The notes under the pieces are model-generated. The model saw only the letters and a list, made by a program, of their open reading frames with translations, was not told where the DNA came from and did not search any database. DNA of 64,000 bases from Echinicola arenosa (GTDB taxonomy: Bacteria > Bacteroidota > Bacteroidia > Cytophagales > Cyclobacteriaceae). Of this stretch, positions 10,801 to 18,508 are shown one piece after another. Both the position numbers and the translations under genes were made by a program. The stretch lies in the NCBI RefSeq assembly GCF_014841125.1, contig NZ_JACYTQ010000001.1, forward strand, positions 992,001 to 1,056,000. The letters are read 5' to 3'. Each line of letters begins with the position of its first letter. Within the stretch, counting starts at the first letter, position 1.

Positions 10801-10933
10801 TAGAAGATCCTCCTTCTTCTTGTCCGCTTATAGGAAGGTACTCAGGAAATTCGCGATCAGCATTTTTTACAAATTCCGGATCGTTTGTCAACTGTTCTAA
10901 TCCCTTCCAGTATGTCTTTTTATTTTCTTTCAT
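7844..10933 (-). CDS. actB: ACIII iron-sulfur / molybdopterin-oxidoreductase-like subunit ActB
   Basis: Large periplasmic subunit that carries electrons from the quinol site along iron-sulfur clusters. The 1029 residues open with a twin-arginine signal (RRDFLKLMGFSLAAASLAAC) that also carries a lipobox, so the mature protein is likely both Tat-exported and lipidated. Residues from about 60 to 690 resemble a molybdopterin oxidoreductase fold; in characterised ACIII this domain has no Mo cofactor. The C-terminal part is a four-cluster ferredoxin domain with CIGCGACTIACQ, CQHCNNAPCETVCP, CIGTRYCANNCP and CSLCVQRI...CAVACPTDA. It lies 39 nt after actA in the operon. Confidence 0.96.
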   Translation of the reverse strand: MKENKKTYWKGLEQLTNDPEFVKNADREFPEYLPISGQEEGGSSRRDFLKLMGFSLAAASLAACEAPVRKAIPYVNKPADVNPSVPNYYASTFVSGGDYASVVVKTREGRPIKIDGNKLSPITQGGVNAIVEASVLSLYDKERLTGPYKGGQLSDWATVDKEVAAKLKSAGNVKIVTNTILSPSTEKAIQALSESVGGAEVVTYDAASTYGITKANEMYYGANVLPSYHFEKADVIVSFGADFLGTWISPIEFAKGYSKGRKISTEHPVMSRHYQFESNLSLTGANADYRTPIRASQSGLAVLALYNLIAKKAGAATVRAAAVEVEHLSKAANELWASKGKSLVVSGSNDPNVQVIVNAINELLESNNSTISYTKSANFKKGSDANMAKFTADLAAGRVGGVIFYNCNPVYDYPQGETLGQAIAKAKVSVSTNQTMNETSSLVQYIAPDHHYLESWNDFNPKAGEYSLSQPAISPLFDTRQAQESFLTWAGVSTNYYDFLQDSWKVLFNGQSEVSTFQEFWDRALYNGVYSTPLASEAADLTAVGDVNAAAAAVGKAYTASNTGAELVIYQKVGMGDGTFANNPWLQEMSDPITKATWDNYLTVSQKWANENGLKMFEGETKKAKITVNGKSLIVPVLVQPGQADGTIGLALGYGRTKAGRVANGVGVNAYQLLDVTKGFVNYDITSGVSIEITADSYKIGQTQTHQTYMNRENVIQESVLSEYKKDPSAGRVHPEIYKDGEFVKPSKISLWNGHKYSQHHWGLAIDMNSCIGCGACTIACQVENNVAVVGKQEVLNRREMAWIRIDRYYSSDAEAGDLDGLEKASDNPEVTFQPMMCQHCNNAPCETVCPVAATTHSSEGLNQMTYNRCIGTRYCANNCPYKVRRFNWFKYHDNKDFATVNVAQNDDLGKMVLNPDVTVRARGVMEKCSLCVQRIQSGKLAAKREKRKIQDGEVTTACAVACPTDALVFGDMNDPNSQVSQLLKIKENTTSAVKEVNEERAYHVLEEINVSPNVWYFTKIRNKDKKEA

Positions 10934-10972
10934 TTTATATTAAAGAAAAGAATGTTCTTAAAGATTTTTCAA

Positions 10973-12235
10973 TTAATAGTGGCACTTAGCACATTCTAGG
11001 CCTCCGATGTCCTTCACCTTAAGGGCATCTTTTGATTTAGACTCAGCGTGCAACTGTACCAACTTATCGTAGTACTCATTACCAGCAGTTTGGATGTCTG
11101 TCTTTCTGTGACAGTCAATACACCATCCCATAGTCAAGGCACTGTGCTGGCCTACTACTTCCATCTCCTCTATAGGACCGTGACAAGTTTGACATTCAAT
11201 CTGGCCCACTTTCACGTGTTGCGAGTGATTGAAATATGCCAAATCAGGTAGGTTATGAACCCTTACCCACTCTATCGGCTGATCATTATCTATTGCATCG
11301 TATATTTTCTGAATCTCAGTGGATACACCTTCTTTACCCTCCACATTCTGAATGTGCATATGGCAGTTCATACAAATGTTAGGAGAAGGAATATTTGCAG
11401 ACCTTCCGATCTCAACTCCAGTGTGACAGTATTGACATGGAATCTCTTTATCGCCAGCGTGTAGCTTGTGAGAGAAAGCAATAGGCTGAGTAGGCTGGTA
11501 ACCTTGTTGTACACCTACTGAGAACAAGCCGTCAATTGCTGTTTTTGCTACAAGAGCTATAACTATCGCTGTGATAATGATTATGAAAGCATCACTTCTG
11601 AATACTTTCTTAAGATCTGTCTTTTGGTTGATAAACTCTTTGTCATCTTCCTCAAGAGGCTGTTTGTTCAAGTATTTGGTCAACACGGAAACAATCAGTC
11701 CCAAAACAATTAGGATCAACAATAACACAACCACTAAAACCGCTAAAATAATGGTTAGGTATTCGCTTGGAACACCTCCTGTTGCTGTTGCAGCGCCAGC
11801 AGCTCCTTCAGCGGGAGTAGCCGCAGCTTCTTCCTTACCACCAAATTCTATATAAGACAACAAGTTCATTACGTCGTCGTCACTTAAGAATTGGTGAGCA
11901 GGCATCACCGTATTGTTAAATTCCGCAAAAAGAGCAGTAGCAGTTGGATCACCGCTCTGGATCACTTTTTGTGAGTTTTTCACAAATGACTGAATCCAGG
12001 CTATATCTCTTCGGTCACTTACCCCTCTTAGCGCAGGGCCCGTGAACTTTTGATCTAGCTTGTGGCAGGTCTTACAGTTGGCGTTGAATAGTGATTCACC
12101 GGCCTTGACGGCTTCATCACTATCAGATACTTCAGGGTCAGCAGCAAAAGCATTTATTCCTATCAAAAGGAAAAAAATCAACGCCATGTTGCAAAATCTG
12201 AACGGAACACTTAATAATGAGCGTTTGATTGACAT
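10973..12235 (-). CDS. actA: ACIII multihaem cytochrome c subunit ActA, six CXXCH sites
   Basis: First gene of the respiratory operon. It is a membrane-anchored multihaem cytochrome c that takes electrons from ActB. A cleavable or anchoring signal (MALIFFLLIGINAFAADP) precedes a mono-haem domain (CKTCHKLD, with Met in VMPAHQF). An Ala-rich linker and a membrane helix (near residues 160-185) lead to a second helix and then five more haem sites: CQYCH, CMNCH, CQTCH, CIDCH and, at the extreme C-terminus, CAKCHY. ActA is usually described as penta-haem, so this protein reads as a penta-haem ActA fused to a small cytochrome c. The length is 420 residues. Confidence 0.94.
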   Translation of the reverse strand: MSIKRSLLSVPFRFCNMALIFFLLIGINAFAADPEVSDSDEAVKAGESLFNANCKTCHKLDQKFTGPALRGVSDRRDIAWIQSFVKNSQKVIQSGDPTATALFAEFNNTVMPAHQFLSDDDVMNLLSYIEFGGKEEAAATPAEGAAGAATATGGVPSEYLTIILAVLVVVLLLILIVLGLIVSVLTKYLNKQPLEEDDKEFINQKTDLKKVFRSDAFIIIITAIVIALVAKTAIDGLFSVGVQQGYQPTQPIAFSHKLHAGDKEIPCQYCHTGVEIGRSANIPSPNICMNCHMHIQNVEGKEGVSTEIQKIYDAIDNDQPIEWVRVHNLPDLAYFNHSQHVKVGQIECQTCHGPIEEMEVVGQHSALTMGWCIDCHRKTDIQTAGNEYYDKLVQLHAESKSKDALKVKDIGGLECAKCHY

Positions 12236-12283
12236 ATTTATAACTCTTTAATCAGTTTATTTCACGGTTTTTAAAACTCCCCA

Positions 12284-12314
12284 CAAATGTACTACCCAAC
12301 TTCTATTTTTCAAA
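12284..12314 (-). promoter_or_regulatory. Promoter of the act-cox operon
   Basis: On the minus strand TTTG (12314-12311) is followed after 19 bases by TACATTTG (12291-12284). This is an exact match to the Bacteroidota housekeeping consensus TTTG-N19-TAnnTTTG. The predicted start near 12280 gives a leader of about 45 nt before actA. No operator palindrome is obvious beside it. The rest of the gene-free stretch 12315-12558 is AT-rich and I see nothing else in it. Confidence 0.8.
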
Positions 12315-12558
12315 CCCGTATAATATGCTTCAACCAAATTGTCTCAAAGTTTAAAAACCACCTATAATACTGAAAAACAGCGTTTTAAAGCCTTAACTTA
12401 TTTTTGAATTTCTATTTAGAACCTTTATAAATAACTTGTTTCAAGCAATTAGTTTTATTTCAACTGTATATCGGCAGCCAATTTGCAATATCGAAGCTCA
12501 CCTGATTGAAATGGTTTGACGAATTGAAATAAAAATTACTAAAATTTTAATTCAACAA

Positions 12559-12590
12559 TTTTGGATAAAATCAGAATATCTATACATTTG
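12559..12590 (+). promoter_or_regulatory. Promoter of tRNA-Cys
   Basis: TTTTG (12559-12563), a 19-base spacer and TACATTTG (12583-12590) match the Bacteroidota -33/-7 consensus exactly. They lie about 15 bases before the tRNA 5' end, as expected for a stable RNA promoter. Confidence 0.8.
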
Positions 12591-12605
12591 CATCTCAATT
12601 CAGAT

Positions 12606-12676
12606 GGTCGAGTGGCCGAGTGGCTAGGCAGAGGTCTGCAAAACCTTGTACAGCGGTTCGAATCCGCTCTCGACCT
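12606..12676 (+). tRNA. tRNA-Cys (anticodon GCA)
   Basis: A cloverleaf can be drawn by hand. The acceptor stem is GGTCGAG/CTCGACC and the D arm is GCC-GAGTGGCTA-GGC. The anticodon stem GAGGT/ACCTT holds loop CTGCAAA (anticodon GCA), and the T arm is AGCGG-TTCGAAT-CCGCT. U73 is the discriminator base characteristic of tRNA-Cys. CCA is not encoded (CTCGACCTCAC). The 71-nt length suits a Cys tRNA with a short variable loop. Confidence 0.95.
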
Positions 12677-12681
12677 CACTC

Positions 12682-12710
12682 AAAAAGCATCCGACATGAC
12701 GATGCTTTTT
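12682..12710 (+). terminator. Terminator after tRNA-Cys
   Basis: AAAAAGCATC and GATGCTTTTT form a perfect 10-bp inverted repeat around a 9-base loop, six bases after the tRNA, ending in five T. Confidence 0.8.
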
Positions 12711-12857
12711 CTATTTTTAGCTCAATCTTCCTTAACGTTCCAGCAACAACACTCCTTTCATCCCTGTGGTTTATCGGACAACCTTGACCAAGAAGAACAT
12801 TTATTCTTTCCATATTTTTCTTAAATTAATGGTCCATAAAACTTAAAAGACCAAACC

Positions 12858-13730
12858 ATGAAATTCGGAAGTGTTGAAGATCCTTCATCCATAGATTTTA
12901 CATTACCGGAAGACCATCCGGAAACAAAAAAAATCCTCAATAAATATAAATCAGACAAGCCCTTTGAAGTATATGTGGGATGCGCCAAATGGAACAGGTC
13001 TGACCTAAAGGGGTTCTACCCAAGAGGCACCAAAGACGAGCTGACTTATTACTCCAAACAATTCAACTCTATTGAGCTCAATGCTACTTTCTACAGTTCA
13101 CCCAGCATAGAACAAGTAAGGACTTGGGCTGACAAAACACCTGAAGGGTTTAAATTCTTTCCTAAAATCCCTAATTCTGTCAGCCACTTCAAGCGCCTGA
13201 TCAATGTTCAGGAACCTGTCATGGCCTTCGCAGATTCCATTGCCAATTTTGAAGACAAGCTGGGCATGGCATTTCTTCAAATGCATGATAATTTCAAACC
13301 AAAGGATTTTGACAGGGTAGAGAAGTTTGTCAATGAATTCCCCCCCGAAATCCCACTGGCCTTGGAATTGAGAAATGCAGAGTGGTTTGCCAATGAAGAG
13401 GTTTTGAATAAATATTGTAATCTTTTGGTTGAAAACAATCGGGCCAATATTGTTGTTGATACAGCAGGTAGGAGGGACATGCTCCATATGAGACTTACTA
13501 ATGACACTGCATTTATTCGTTATGTTGGAGCCAATGCTGAGAGCGATTACAGCCGATTGGATGATTGGATGGAAAGAATCATCAGCTGGAGAGAGATGGG
13601 ACTGCAAAAACTCTACTTTTTTGTACATCAAAACATTGAAAAGGAATCCCCTTTACTTTCTGCTTACCTTATCAAAAAACTGAACAAGCAATTTAATCTG
13701 GATTTAAAGATCCCCAACGAGGACCAATAG
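12858..13730 (+). CDS. DUF72 (YecE-like) family protein
   Basis: A 290-residue soluble protein of the DUF72 family, which has a TIM-barrel fold and no established biochemical role. Hallmarks are YVGCAKWNRSDLKGFYP at the start of the barrel (near residue 38), SIELNATFYSSPS, FFPKIPNSVSHFKRL and LALELRNAEWF. About 35 residues precede the usual family start (MKFGSVEDPSSIDFTLPEDH), a common Bacteroidota variant. The gene stands alone between the tRNA-Cys terminator and a shared terminator with rpsA, so it gives no context clue. Confidence 0.85.
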   Translation: MKFGSVEDPSSIDFTLPEDHPETKKILNKYKSDKPFEVYVGCAKWNRSDLKGFYPRGTKDELTYYSKQFNSIELNATFYSSPSIEQVRTWADKTPEGFKFFPKIPNSVSHFKRLINVQEPVMAFADSIANFEDKLGMAFLQMHDNFKPKDFDRVEKFVNEFPPEIPLALELRNAEWFANEEVLNKYCNLLVENNRANIVVDTAGRRDMLHMRLTNDTAFIRYVGANAESDYSRLDDWMERIISWREMGLQKLYFFVHQNIEKESPLLSAYLIKKLNKQFNLDLKIPNEDQ

Positions 13731-13784
13731 CGATTTATATCACGACTTAAATCCATATAAAAAATCAACTTACTGCAAAAACAA

Positions 13785-13812
13785 AAAAGCATCCGCCGTG
13801 GCGGATGCTTTT
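13785..13812. terminator. Bidirectional terminator between DUF72 gene and rpsA
   Basis: GCATCCGC-CGTG-GCGGATGC (13789-13808) is a perfect 8-bp stem with a four-base loop, flanked by A-runs on the left and T-runs on the right. It can therefore end the rightward DUF72 transcript and the leftward rpsA transcript. Confidence 0.85.
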
Positions 13813-13838
13813 ACTTTTATAGCGGAATAAGCTTACGC

Positions 13839-15614
13839 TTATTTTTTGTCTCCACCTTCCATTTTCTCTTTCAAAGCAGAAAGAGCATCTAGATCTCCAA
13901 GAGTAGATTTCTCCTGAGGCTCAGTACCGGCAGCTTTCTTCTTAGGAGCAGCTTTCTTAGCGGCTGGCTTAGCAGCAGGAATAGCTTCTTCTTTGAAAGT
14001 AGCAGTATGAGAAAGAACGATACGCTTATCATCCTTAGAGAATTCAGTTACTCTGAAGTCAAGAGACTCTCCAACTTCTACTTGAGAACCATCTTCTTTC
14101 TCTAGGTTTTTGATAGTAGCGAATCCTTCCAATCCGTAAGGAAGCTCTAGAACCGCACCTTTGTCGTTTTTAGAAACAACAGTACACTTGTGAACAGAAC
14201 CTACTGGGAAGATACCTTCGAAAGTATCCCATGGATTCTCTTCCAATTGCTTATGACCTAGGGCCAATCTTCTGTTATCAACATCAAGTTCAAGAACGAT
14301 TACTTCTAATTCATCCCCTACCTTAACGTACTCAGATGGGTGTTTGATTTTCTTGGTCCAAGAAAGGTCAGAAACGTGTACAAGACCGTCGATACCTTCT
14401 TCAAGCTCAAGGAACAATCCGAAGTTAGTCAAGTTTCTTACCACGCCTTTGTGCTTAGTGCTTACAGCGTACTTAGTCACCATGTCTTGCTTAGTCCATG
14501 GATCTTCAGTCAATTGCTTGATACCAAGAGACATTTTTCTGTCTTCCTTGTCAAGAGTAAGTACTACTGCTTCGATTTCGTCACCTACTTTAACAAAGTC
14601 AGCAGGGTTTCTCAAGTGCTGAGACCAAGACATCTCAGAAACGTGGATCAAACCTTCAACGCCTGGAGCCAATTCAAGGAATGCACCATAATCAGCAACG
14701 TTAACAATTTTACCCTTCACTTTAGAACCAACTTCCAACTCAGCAGAAAGAGAATCCCAAGGATGAGCAGTAAGCTGCTTCATACCCAAAGAAATACGTT
14801 TCTTGTCATCATCAAAGTCAAGTACCACGATCTGAACTTTGTCGTCAAGGTTAAGCACTTCTTCTGGATGGTTGATTCTGCCCCAAGAGATGTCTGTAAT
14901 GTGAAGTAGACCATCTACACCACCCAAATCGATGAATACACCGAAGTTGGTCATGTTCTTGATCACACCTTCTAATACCTGACCTTTCTCTAGGTTGTTT
15001 AGGATTTCTGCTTTTTGCTTCTCTAGATCTTTCTCGATCAATACTTTGTGAGAAACAACAACGTTATCGTTAGCGTGGTTAATTTTAACCACTTTCACTT
15101 CCATTTTCTTACCTACATAAACATCAAAGTCTCTGATAGGCTTCACGTCAATTTGAGAACCTGGCAAGAAGGCTTCTACACCGTAGATATCTACGATCAA
15201 ACCACCTTTGGTTCTTCTTTTCACAAGACCCTCGATCACATTATCAAATTCAAGTGCATCTTCGATGTCTTGCCATGCACGTACCATTTTGGCTTTCTTT
15301 CTAGAAAGAACCAATTGACCCAATGCATTTTCTTGCTCTTCAATGAAAAGTTCTACTTCGTCACCGATCTTAAGATCAGGAAGGTCACGGAATTCAGTTC
15401 TTGGCACCAAACCATCAGATTTAAAACCAATGTTGATGATCACATCCTTATCATTGACACCTACTACAGTACCTTTGATTACTTCCTTCTCACTGATTTC
15501 AGTCAAGGTTTGGTCATAAAGTTTTTCCATCTCTGCTCTCTCGGCAGAAGTGTAACCTTCACCAAAACCTTTGGTTTCGAACTTGTCCCAGTTAAAATCT
15601 TCTTTGTTAGACAT
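13839..15614 (-). CDS. rpsA: 30S ribosomal protein S1
   Basis: RNA-binding protein that recruits mRNA to the 30S subunit. The 591 residues contain six S1 (OB-fold) repeats, roughly 44-108, 128-193, 213-281, 298-367, 385-454 and 472-540. Repeats 3-5 are strongly alike (GVDGLLHITDISW, GVEGLIHVSEMSW, GIDGLVHVSDLSW), and repeats 1 and 2 are diverged as usual. The tail is Lys/Ala-rich and low-complexity (AAKPAAKKAAPKKKAAG) before an acidic end. In Bacteroidota, where Shine-Dalgarno use is weak, S1 is expected to matter particularly for initiation. It is a single-gene unit with its own promoter and a structured leader. Confidence 0.96.
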   Translation of the reverse strand: MSNKEDFNWDKFETKGFGEGYTSAERAEMEKLYDQTLTEISEKEVIKGTVVGVNDKDVIINIGFKSDGLVPRTEFRDLPDLKIGDEVELFIEEQENALGQLVLSRKKAKMVRAWQDIEDALEFDNVIEGLVKRRTKGGLIVDIYGVEAFLPGSQIDVKPIRDFDVYVGKKMEVKVVKINHANDNVVVSHKVLIEKDLEKQKAEILNNLEKGQVLEGVIKNMTNFGVFIDLGGVDGLLHITDISWGRINHPEEVLNLDDKVQIVVLDFDDDKKRISLGMKQLTAHPWDSLSAELEVGSKVKGKIVNVADYGAFLELAPGVEGLIHVSEMSWSQHLRNPADFVKVGDEIEAVVLTLDKEDRKMSLGIKQLTEDPWTKQDMVTKYAVSTKHKGVVRNLTNFGLFLELEEGIDGLVHVSDLSWTKKIKHPSEYVKVGDELEVIVLELDVDNRRLALGHKQLEENPWDTFEGIFPVGSVHKCTVVSKNDKGAVLELPYGLEGFATIKNLEKEDGSQVEVGESLDFRVTEFSKDDKRIVLSHTATFKEEAIPAAKPAAKKAAPKKKAAGTEPQEKSTLGDLDALSALKEKMEGGDKK

Positions 15615-15639
15615 ATTAGTAAATGACTCTGACTTTCAA

Positions 15640-15725
15640 CAGCCCTAGAGTCTTCAGGCTGAGGTTTTTAGTTATGAATTTCCCTCCTTACTTGTAAGCA
15701 AGATGAAAACCGTCCACCCGAACGG
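15640..15725 (-). promoter_or_regulatory. Structured 5' leader of rpsA (three small hairpins)
   Basis: In transcript order: CCGTTC-GGGT-GGACGG (15725-15710, six pairs including one G-U), CTTG-CTTA-CAAG (15702-15691) and CAGCC...GGCTG (15661-15640, 12-base loop). The first would sit at the very 5' end of the RNA if the promoter at 15730-15758 is used. Leaders of ribosomal protein genes are often autoregulatory binding sites; whether S1 binds here is inference only. Confidence 0.4.
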
Positions 15726-15729
15726 ACTG

Positions 15730-15758
15730 CAAAGGTACTGATTTTTTAGAACATCAAA
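15730..15758 (-). promoter_or_regulatory. Probable rpsA promoter
   Basis: Minus strand TACCTTTG (15737-15730) fits the -7 consensus TAnnTTTG. TTTG (15758-15755) lies 17 bases upstream, slightly closer than the ideal 19; a TTG at 15761-15759 would give 21. The predicted start is near 15725, leaving a leader of about 110 nt. Confidence 0.6.
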
Positions 15759-15913
15759 CAATTTGAATTGAAAAAATTAGAATAGGATTCATGGTCACTT
15801 CTCATAAACAGCAACTGATTCTCAATACCTTACCTAGAAAGTATTTTAAGAAATTCAAAATTACCCGAAGATGCATCACTCCTTATACTTAAAAATTACC
15901 AACAAAAAATCAG

Positions 15914-16081
15914 TTATTTATACATCACCGGTTCGCCCCCTTTAAGGAAAACTAATTCATACAAATACTTAAAGTGGATAAAACCCCAGGACTTCAAATA
16001 CTCCTCTTTTGATATCAAACCCAACCCCTTCAATCGATAATAATCCAGTATAGAACGAAATAAACGCCCATACACCAGCAT
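15914..16081 (-). CDS. Possible small protein of 55 residues, unknown
   Basis: An ATG-to-TAA frame in the 619-bp gap between rpsA and the dipeptidase. The 55 residues are rich in aromatic and basic side chains (RLFRSILDYYRLKGLGLISK; KSWGFIHFKYLYELVFLKGG). The composition looks like real protein rather than random AT-rich translation. No family is recognised. Promoter evidence is weak: TAGTTTCA about 18 nt upstream, 17 nt after a TTG. It could equally be the remnant of a longer gene, since open frame also continues upstream of a TAG. The flanks 15762-15913 and 16082-16233 hold nothing I can identify. Confidence 0.35.
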   Translation of the reverse strand: MLVYGRLFRSILDYYRLKGLGLISKEEYLKSWGFIHFKYLYELVFLKGGEPVMYK

Positions 16082-16233
16082 TAAAACCTGAAACTATGGT
16101 GTTGGTATTATTTCAAAAACATAGAAGCCTATTAAAGTCAGTAAAATCAAATGTACTAAATTTGATAATTCAGCAAATTTTTAATTGCGTTCAAATTCCA
16201 CCTAAAATTGTTCTCGGTGAACCAGGACTATCC

Positions 16234-17304
16234 TCAACCCCAAGCTTGCCTTAAAAATCTGAGCCAATTTCCGTGCATGACTTTTTTTATGTCAGCCTCC
16301 GAATAACCTCTTGTCTTTAACAAGCTAGGGATTTTTTGTATATCTGAAATAGTCTCCAGATCATAGGGGCATTGCTCCTTTCCAAAAGCACCATCCAAAT
16401 CCGTTCCAATACCAATATGATCTGCATTTCCTGCTAGCTGGCAGATGTGATCCAAATGATCCAACATGACCTCTAAGTTGCAGCCTGTTTCCGAAGGAGT
16501 GGACTTTCCCCTCACCCAACCTGGAACCATCATCCAAGCATCCAGAGCCCCGCCAATCACCGCTCCTCTTGATACGAGTTCTTTAATTTGCTCATCACTA
16601 AACTGCCTATTGTGGTTTACCAATGCCCTACAGTTGTTGTGACTGGCCCACACATGGCCACTAAAGTGATCCATTGCTTCCCAAAAACTATCATCACAAA
16701 GGTGCGTTGCGTCTAAAATAATATTAAGACGCTCCATCTCTTTTAGAAGTTCTCGTCCCTCCTTACCCATAAAACCTATCGCATCAGTTCCCTGCGCATA
16801 TCTTCCTGGACCATAGTGGGCTGGGCCAAGCGCTCTCAAGCCATAGTCATAGGCTTTTTCGAGATAGCTCAGATCAACAATCGAATCTGCCCCTTCAAGC
16901 GACAATATATACCCAACAGGCTTCTTCTCATTTGATGGCCCGTCTAGCCAATGATCAAGGTGGCGCTCAAGGCCTTCCAGATCCTTCACTTGGACCATTT
17001 CTCCAACCTCTTCCATGGCTTTATACCAAGCCAGCTGACCTTGCGTTTGTGCCCAAGCCTGAGCGGGAGAGTGCCAACCTGGCAAAGGATTATCAGCAGA
17101 TACATACCTGGCTATTTGAGTAGCGACCACCAGCCCTACATTGCCTTTCCGTAATTCTGGTAATGATACGGTGGCATTTCCTCTATCTGGTTTATCATTT
17201 TGCCCTTTTTCTCGAGCATTGATTGAATCAACCGACTGTGTCAAATCCCTGTTCCATTCCAAGGCATTCATACTTAAATCCAAATGGGCATCTATGGTAA
17301 ACAT
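16234..17304 (-). CDS. Membrane-dipeptidase family (M19) peptidase
   Basis: Zinc dipeptidase of the renal-dipeptidase (M19) family. These enzymes split dipeptides and several accept a C-terminal D-residue. The 356 residues start with the metal motif IDAHLDLS (HxD) and contain YILSLEGADSI (bridging Glu), ILDATHLCDDSFW and VWASHNNCRALVNHNRQFSD (metal His positions). HIGIGTDLDGAFG and the C-terminal NWLRFLRQAWG complete the fold. No signal peptide is seen, so it is probably cytoplasmic. It is last in the run gntP-ridA-PLP enzyme-dipeptidase, 82 nt after the PLP enzyme, which suggests that it releases amino acids for that enzyme. Confidence 0.88.
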   Translation of the reverse strand: MFTIDAHLDLSMNALEWNRDLTQSVDSINAREKGQNDKPDRGNATVSLPELRKGNVGLVVATQIARYVSADNPLPGWHSPAQAWAQTQGQLAWYKAMEEVGEMVQVKDLEGLERHLDHWLDGPSNEKKPVGYILSLEGADSIVDLSYLEKAYDYGLRALGPAHYGPGRYAQGTDAIGFMGKEGRELLKEMERLNIILDATHLCDDSFWEAMDHFSGHVWASHNNCRALVNHNRQFSDEQIKELVSRGAVIGGALDAWMMVPGWVRGKSTPSETGCNLEVMLDHLDHICQLAGNADHIGIGTDLDGAFGKEQCPYDLETISDIQKIPSLLKTRGYSEADIKKVMHGNWLRFLRQAWG

Positions 17305-17386
17305 TTTCTTTAGTTATTGGAGCACTCGATCAAAATTGATTTCAAATTAGAGAAACAATAAATTCAGTATCAAGTCTAAATCTTCC

Positions 17387-18508
17387 CTAAATATTAATTT
17401 TTCTTTTTCTAGATAAGGTCTTCCAACAGCCAGTCAGACGCCCTTCCATTACGGTCAAAACTTTATCATACATCGCTACAGTCGGGCAAATATGATTAGG
17501 AATCGCATAGACTACTTGGCCTACTACCAAATAATCCTCTCCAATATCCACCACCATATGTTCTTCATGATGACTCAAAATCTTCCATTTTGGATGTTCT
17601 AAAAACCAAGTCCTGCTTTCCAAAGTCCCCTCAGAAGCAATCGACTTATATCCCAAATCCAAACAAATTAGATTCGGTGCTGGTCTGGAAATCACCCTGC
17701 AAAGCAACACTGCCGCATATTCAAACTGTTGCTCAGGCAAGGCATCATGATATCCTTTGTCCCAATAAGCAAAAGTACCAGGACTACAAATCACACCTTC
17801 CCTGTCCTTATGAACCGGAAAAGTGGGTGTACCACCTGCTATGACATTAAAATCCTTACCATACTTTTCCTTAATGGTTCTGATCAACCTGTTGACTGGC
17901 TCAAAGGCCTGGTCACACTTCTCTTTTCTCTTCTCTAAATCCAACTGCCTGATATGGCCATCATAAATATGTAATCCCATGGTGATCAAGTGACTCGTCG
18001 TTTTACAAAAGTCATACAGATCCATAGCGCCTCCATCCGGAGCGATCCCAGTCCTATTGGTGCCCACATTTAAATCAACATATATCCGAAGATATACATC
18101 GGCTTGATACGTATGATCTGATAAATGCTGAGCTTGTTCCGGACAATCTACCAAACATGAAAATTGCGTATCCTGGTAAGCCAAAACCAGCTTGATCATG
18201 CGGTTAACTTTTGGCCCCACCATTGGATAAGCGATCAGAACCTCACTGGCTCCTGCCATGGCCAGCATCTCTGCCTCGGCTATCGTCGCACATTTGAACT
18301 TAGAGATCCCATCCTCCATAAGCATGTCCACGACCTCCCTACATTTAAATGTCTTGACATGGGGCTGCAGTCTTTCAGGATCAGAGACCATGGATTTTAG
18401 CTGCTTGATATTATTCCTTACTCGTTTAGGGTAAACTAGCAAGGCCGGTGAATCTATCGTCTCTATACCTTTTACAGTATACCAATCTTGTGAGTCTTCC
18501 AACATCAT
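17387..18508 (-). CDS. D-threonine aldolase / D-serine dehydratase family PLP enzyme
   Basis: Fold-type III PLP enzyme (alanine-racemase-like barrel) of the metal-activated D-threonine aldolase / D-serine dehydratase family. The PLP lysine lies in LQPHVKTFKCREV near residue 53. The C-terminal domain ends with the metal-binding His-x-Cys, NHICPTVAMYD. The 373 residues suit the family. The exact substrate (D-threonine, D-serine or 3-hydroxyaspartate) cannot be read from the sequence. The start overlaps the ridA stop by one base (TGATG), and a RidA partner favours a dehydratase that releases an enamine/imine intermediate. Confidence 0.85.
   Translation of the reverse strand: MMLEDSQDWYTVKGIETIDSPALLVYPKRVRNNIKQLKSMVSDPERLQPHVKTFKCREVVDMLMEDGISKFKCATIAEAEMLAMAGASEVLIAYPMVGPKVNRMIKLVLAYQDTQFSCLVDCPEQAQHLSDHTYQADVYLRIYVDLNVGTNRTGIAPDGGAMDLYDFCKTTSHLITMGLHIYDGHIRQLDLEKRKEKCDQAFEPVNRLIRTIKEKYGKDFNVIAGGTPTFPVHKDREGVICSPGTFAYWDKGYHDALPEQQFEYAAVLLCRVISRPAPNLICLDLGYKSIASEGTLESRTWFLEHPKWKILSHHEEHMVVDIGEDYLVVGQVVYAIPNHICPTVAMYDKVLTVMEGRLTGCWKTLSRKRKINI

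Noticed and set aside
13098-13631. 177-residue minus-strand frame opposite the DUF72 gene
   Set aside because: The sense strand is a recognisable DUF72 protein; the antisense translation has no recognisable motif.
14340-15626. Long plus-strand frames (up to about 190 residues) opposite rpsA
   Set aside because: They mirror the highly biased codons of rpsA, have implausible composition rich in Phe/His/Ser, and no start context or promoter.
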